Shown: positions 62,376-64,000 of the stretch, piece by piece | Layout: each line of letters begins with the position of its first letter | Numbering within the stretch: position 1 is the stretch's first letter | DNA from: Streptomyces sp. AM 4-1-1 | GTDB taxonomy: Bacteria > Actinomycetota > Actinomycetes > Streptomycetales > Streptomycetaceae | NCBI RefSeq assembly: GCF_029167625.1 | Contig: NZ_CP119145.1 | Span: 6,200,001 to 6,264,000, forward strand | Direction: 5' to 3' | Length of the DNA: 64,000 nucleotides | Notes under the pieces: model-generated | Seen by the model: the letters and a program-made list of their open reading frames with translations, nothing else | Databases searched by the model: none | Told to the model about the DNA's origin: nothing | Translations under genes and position numbers: made by a program

Positions 62376-62849
62376 ATGATGAACCGTCGCGCTCTGATGC
62401 GCTCCAGTGGCGCAGTCGCGGTCACTGTTCTCGGTGCGAGCGCCCTCAAGCCCTCGGCCGCCGAGGCCGCCGGTCATGCGTCCGGTGGTGCTCATGACCA
62501 CCGAGGGCCGATCGATCCGACCGGCCCGACCGCCGGTGTCACCCGTACGGAACTTCAGCGGCATCCTTCGCCGACCAAGGGCTGGGAGACCGTCCAGACC
62601 CTCGTTCGCATCCCCCGCGGCAAGGAATCGGGGCGGCACAGTCATCCCGGGGTCGAGGTCGGATACATCGTGCGCGGTGACGTGCTGATGGAATTCGATG
62701 ACGGACCCGCCCTGCGGCTGCGTACCGGAGACCCCTTCTTCATTCCGGCCGGTGCCATCCACAACGCCCTCAACGTGGGGACGGTGACCACGATGATGCT
62801 GTCCACCTACGTCGTCGACGAGACGAAGCCCCTGGTGACCACCTACTGA
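62376..62849 (+). CDS. Exported cupin-domain protein
   Basis: This 157-residue precursor has a Tat-like signal (NRRALMRSSGAVAVTVLG, cleavage after AEAA). The cupin barrel has metal motifs GRHSHPGVEVGYIVRG and FFIPAGAIHNALNVG, so His/His/Glu and the second His are present. Its catalytic role is unknown. The neighbouring divergent gene is also Tat-exported and may share its pathway. The start could be ATG 62376 or 62379. Confidence 0.83.
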   Translation: MMNRRALMRSSGAVAVTVLGASALKPSAAEAAGHASGGAHDHRGPIDPTGPTAGVTRTELQRHPSPTKGWETVQTLVRIPRGKESGRHSHPGVEVGYIVRGDVLMEFDDGPALRLRTGDPFFIPAGAIHNALNVGTVTTMMLSTYVVDETKPLVTTY

Positions 62850-62954
62850 CGGGCGATCACCCGTTGACGCCTCGCGTGAGAGGTCGCCTTCGCCTTTCGG
62901 GAAGCCCGGTCCCGGAACGGGTGTGGTGGAGGAAGCCCGGGGCATCTGTCCGGA

Positions 62955-63749
62955 ATGACAGCCGAGGCGGATCGTGGTGAGCGGCGCCGGACCGGGCGCC
63001 GAGTCGTGTTACGTGTACTTGTCCTGCTGGTCGTCGTCACGGCTCTTGTGGCCTTCTCCCTCCTCCTGGCGAAAGTGACCCTGACGCCGTCCCCGGCGTC
63101 CGAGGATCTGGTCAGGTCCAATCTGCGGCCGGGGCGTTCGCTGCGGCAGTACGCCGAGGAGTACACCTTCCTCGCCGCGTGCAAACAGGCGGGCGGAAAT
63201 CTGCTGCTGGGCGTCCCCTTCGGCCTGCTGCTGCCGATCCTCGTGCCGCGCAGGATGCGGATGGTCCGCATGGCTCTCCTGACCGCACTGGTCATGGTGC
63301 TGATCGAGCTGGTGCAGGGCGCGCTGGTGACGGGCCGGGCCTTCGACGTCGACGACGTGATCCTCAACACGGCCGGTGCGCTGCTGGGATATCTGCTGCT
63401 GGGCCGTCGGATCAGTCACCGCTACCACGTGATGGTGGACGGCGACGACGAGGCCCGTCGACGGCCTCGCGCCCGGACCGAACCGGTGGGCGGGAACGAC
63501 CTTCCGCGGCCCGGCCGGCGCCGCTCGGAGCGGGACCCGTCCGGGGCCGCAGCACCCAGGACACCGCTGTCGAAGCCATTCATGTCCAAGTCGGCCCGTA
63601 CCAGGGGCGGTTGGATCGACACCGTACGGTCCAGGTCCGTATCCGGCGCGAGGAGGGAGCGTCGGACGGGGACCGGACGCTCCCTTGCCGACCGGGTCCG
63701 TGACCGGTGGCGGGGCCCGAACGCCGGTACGCGCGGCAGGCGTTCCTGA
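62955..63749 (+). CDS. VanZ family membrane protein
   Basis: This 264-residue protein has three or four hydrophobic helices. It carries VanZ-like features: NLLLGVPFGLLLPIL, LIELVQGALVTGRAFDVDDVILNTAGALLGYLLL. A basic, disordered tail of about 110 residues follows. VanZ proteins are associated with glycopeptide tolerance, but most members have no proven role. No van genes are near. Confidence 0.8.
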   Translation: MTAEADRGERRRTGRRVVLRVLVLLVVVTALVAFSLLLAKVTLTPSPASEDLVRSNLRPGRSLRQYAEEYTFLAACKQAGGNLLLGVPFGLLLPILVPRRMRMVRMALLTALVMVLIELVQGALVTGRAFDVDDVILNTAGALLGYLLLGRRISHRYHVMVDGDDEARRRPRARTEPVGGNDLPRPGRRRSERDPSGAAAPRTPLSKPFMSKSARTRGGWIDTVRSRSVSGARRERRTGTGRSLADRVRDRWRGPNAGTRGRRS

Positions 63750-63842
63750 CCCGCTCTTCAGCCTCGGGCGGCGAAGCCCGCTGGCGTGACCGGCGCGGGG
63801 GTGGCCCGCGTCGGCGCCTCGGCGCTTTCCGGCGCCGTCCGC

Positions 63843-64000
63843 TCAGAGCCAGTCCCGCCGTTTGAAGACGAGGTACAGGCCGCCGCAGACCACCGCCATC
63901 AGCCCGATCGCGAACGGATAGCCGAGCCGCCGGTGCAGCTCCGGCATCAGGTCGAAGTTCATCCCGCAGATCGTGCCGACCAGCGTCGGGGCGAACAGGA
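63843..64000 (-). CDS. corA: CorA-type magnesium/metal transporter, C-terminal part
   Basis: The end of the gene lies in the window, and the rest is beyond 64000. The visible 52 residues contain GTICGMNFDLMPEL with the GMN selectivity motif of CorA channels. A last membrane helix follows (YPFAIGLMAVVCGGLYLVF), with a basic terminus RRDWL. The pore motif has Cys in place of the common Tyr before GMN. Confidence 0.85.
   Translation of the reverse strand, partial: LFAPTLVGTICGMNFDLMPELHRRLGYPFAIGLMAVVCGGLYLVFKRRDWL

Noticed and set aside
1..64000. Mobile elements, tRNA or rRNA genes and CRISPR arrays.
   Set aside because: I looked for transposase or integrase motifs, cloverleaf-type sequences and regular 25-40 bp repeats with unique spacers and found none that could be supported.

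Overview
This is a GC-rich (roughly 70%+) actinobacterial chromosome segment, almost certainly from a Streptomyces. The signs are frequent GTG and TTG starts, GTGA/ATGA start-stop overlaps, several secreted proteins with Tat or Sec signals, an RNase Sa-type ribonuclease next to a barstar, a DUF2637 membrane protein, an RsbW-like ATPase, an actinobacterial 'leader peptide', and a DmdR/IdeR-type iron box. I saw no transposase, integrase, tRNA, rRNA or CRISPR array. The window opens inside an alkA-type gene and closes inside a corA-type gene.

Positions 1-5657 hold the end of a 3-methyladenine glycosylase, a DUF456 membrane protein, a LuxR-type regulator, a PP2C-like protein and a pyruvate oxidase. 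Positions 5883-16306 look like one functional island. A three-subunit D-hydroxyproline-type dehydrogenase, a DapA-family deaminase, a 4-hydroxyproline epimerase, an ornithine-cyclodeaminase-family reductase and a GntR/FCD regulator are followed by a secreted M9 collagenase. Collagen is the main natural source of hydroxyproline, so the island could both digest collagen and use its signature amino acid. Positions 16387-24780 hold a secreted RNase Sa with a barstar, an anti-sigma-like ATPase, a DUF2637 protein, an iron-box-controlled FhuF-like protein, a second GntR regulator, a lipoprotein, a tandem-repeat spacer, a TPR protein and a PucR regulator.

Positions 25092-35262 form a purine/urea nitrogen block: a xanthine dehydrogenase operon divergent from pucR, then a ureABCFGD urease operon. 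Next come an SDR, a degenerate remnant, a secreted amidase, and a small ACP / ketosynthase / hydrolase cassette (38240-40742). Positions 40872-47472 hold a sulfur-type uptake and oxidation region: ROK regulator, flavin reductase, SsuABC-like transporter and FMN monooxygenase. It carries two short Cys-containing peptides that appear to be made from leaderless transcripts, one upstream of the ROK gene and one upstream of the flavin reductase gene.

Positions 48118-53543 contain what I consider the most novel element. A 29-residue peptide ending in a CxC tail is followed by a PqqD/M50 membrane protease and a TPR protein. The upstream region has four CAGAAC repeats at exact 11-bp spacing and a neighbouring XRE regulator. 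It looks like a RiPP locus with no recognisable modifying enzyme. The rest holds a cold-shock protein, small secreted proteins, a CGNR zinc-finger regulator, two adjacent ABC-F ATPases whose leader carries a 9-codon uORF and a terminator-like hairpin, a Tat-exported hydrolase, a cupin and a VanZ protein.
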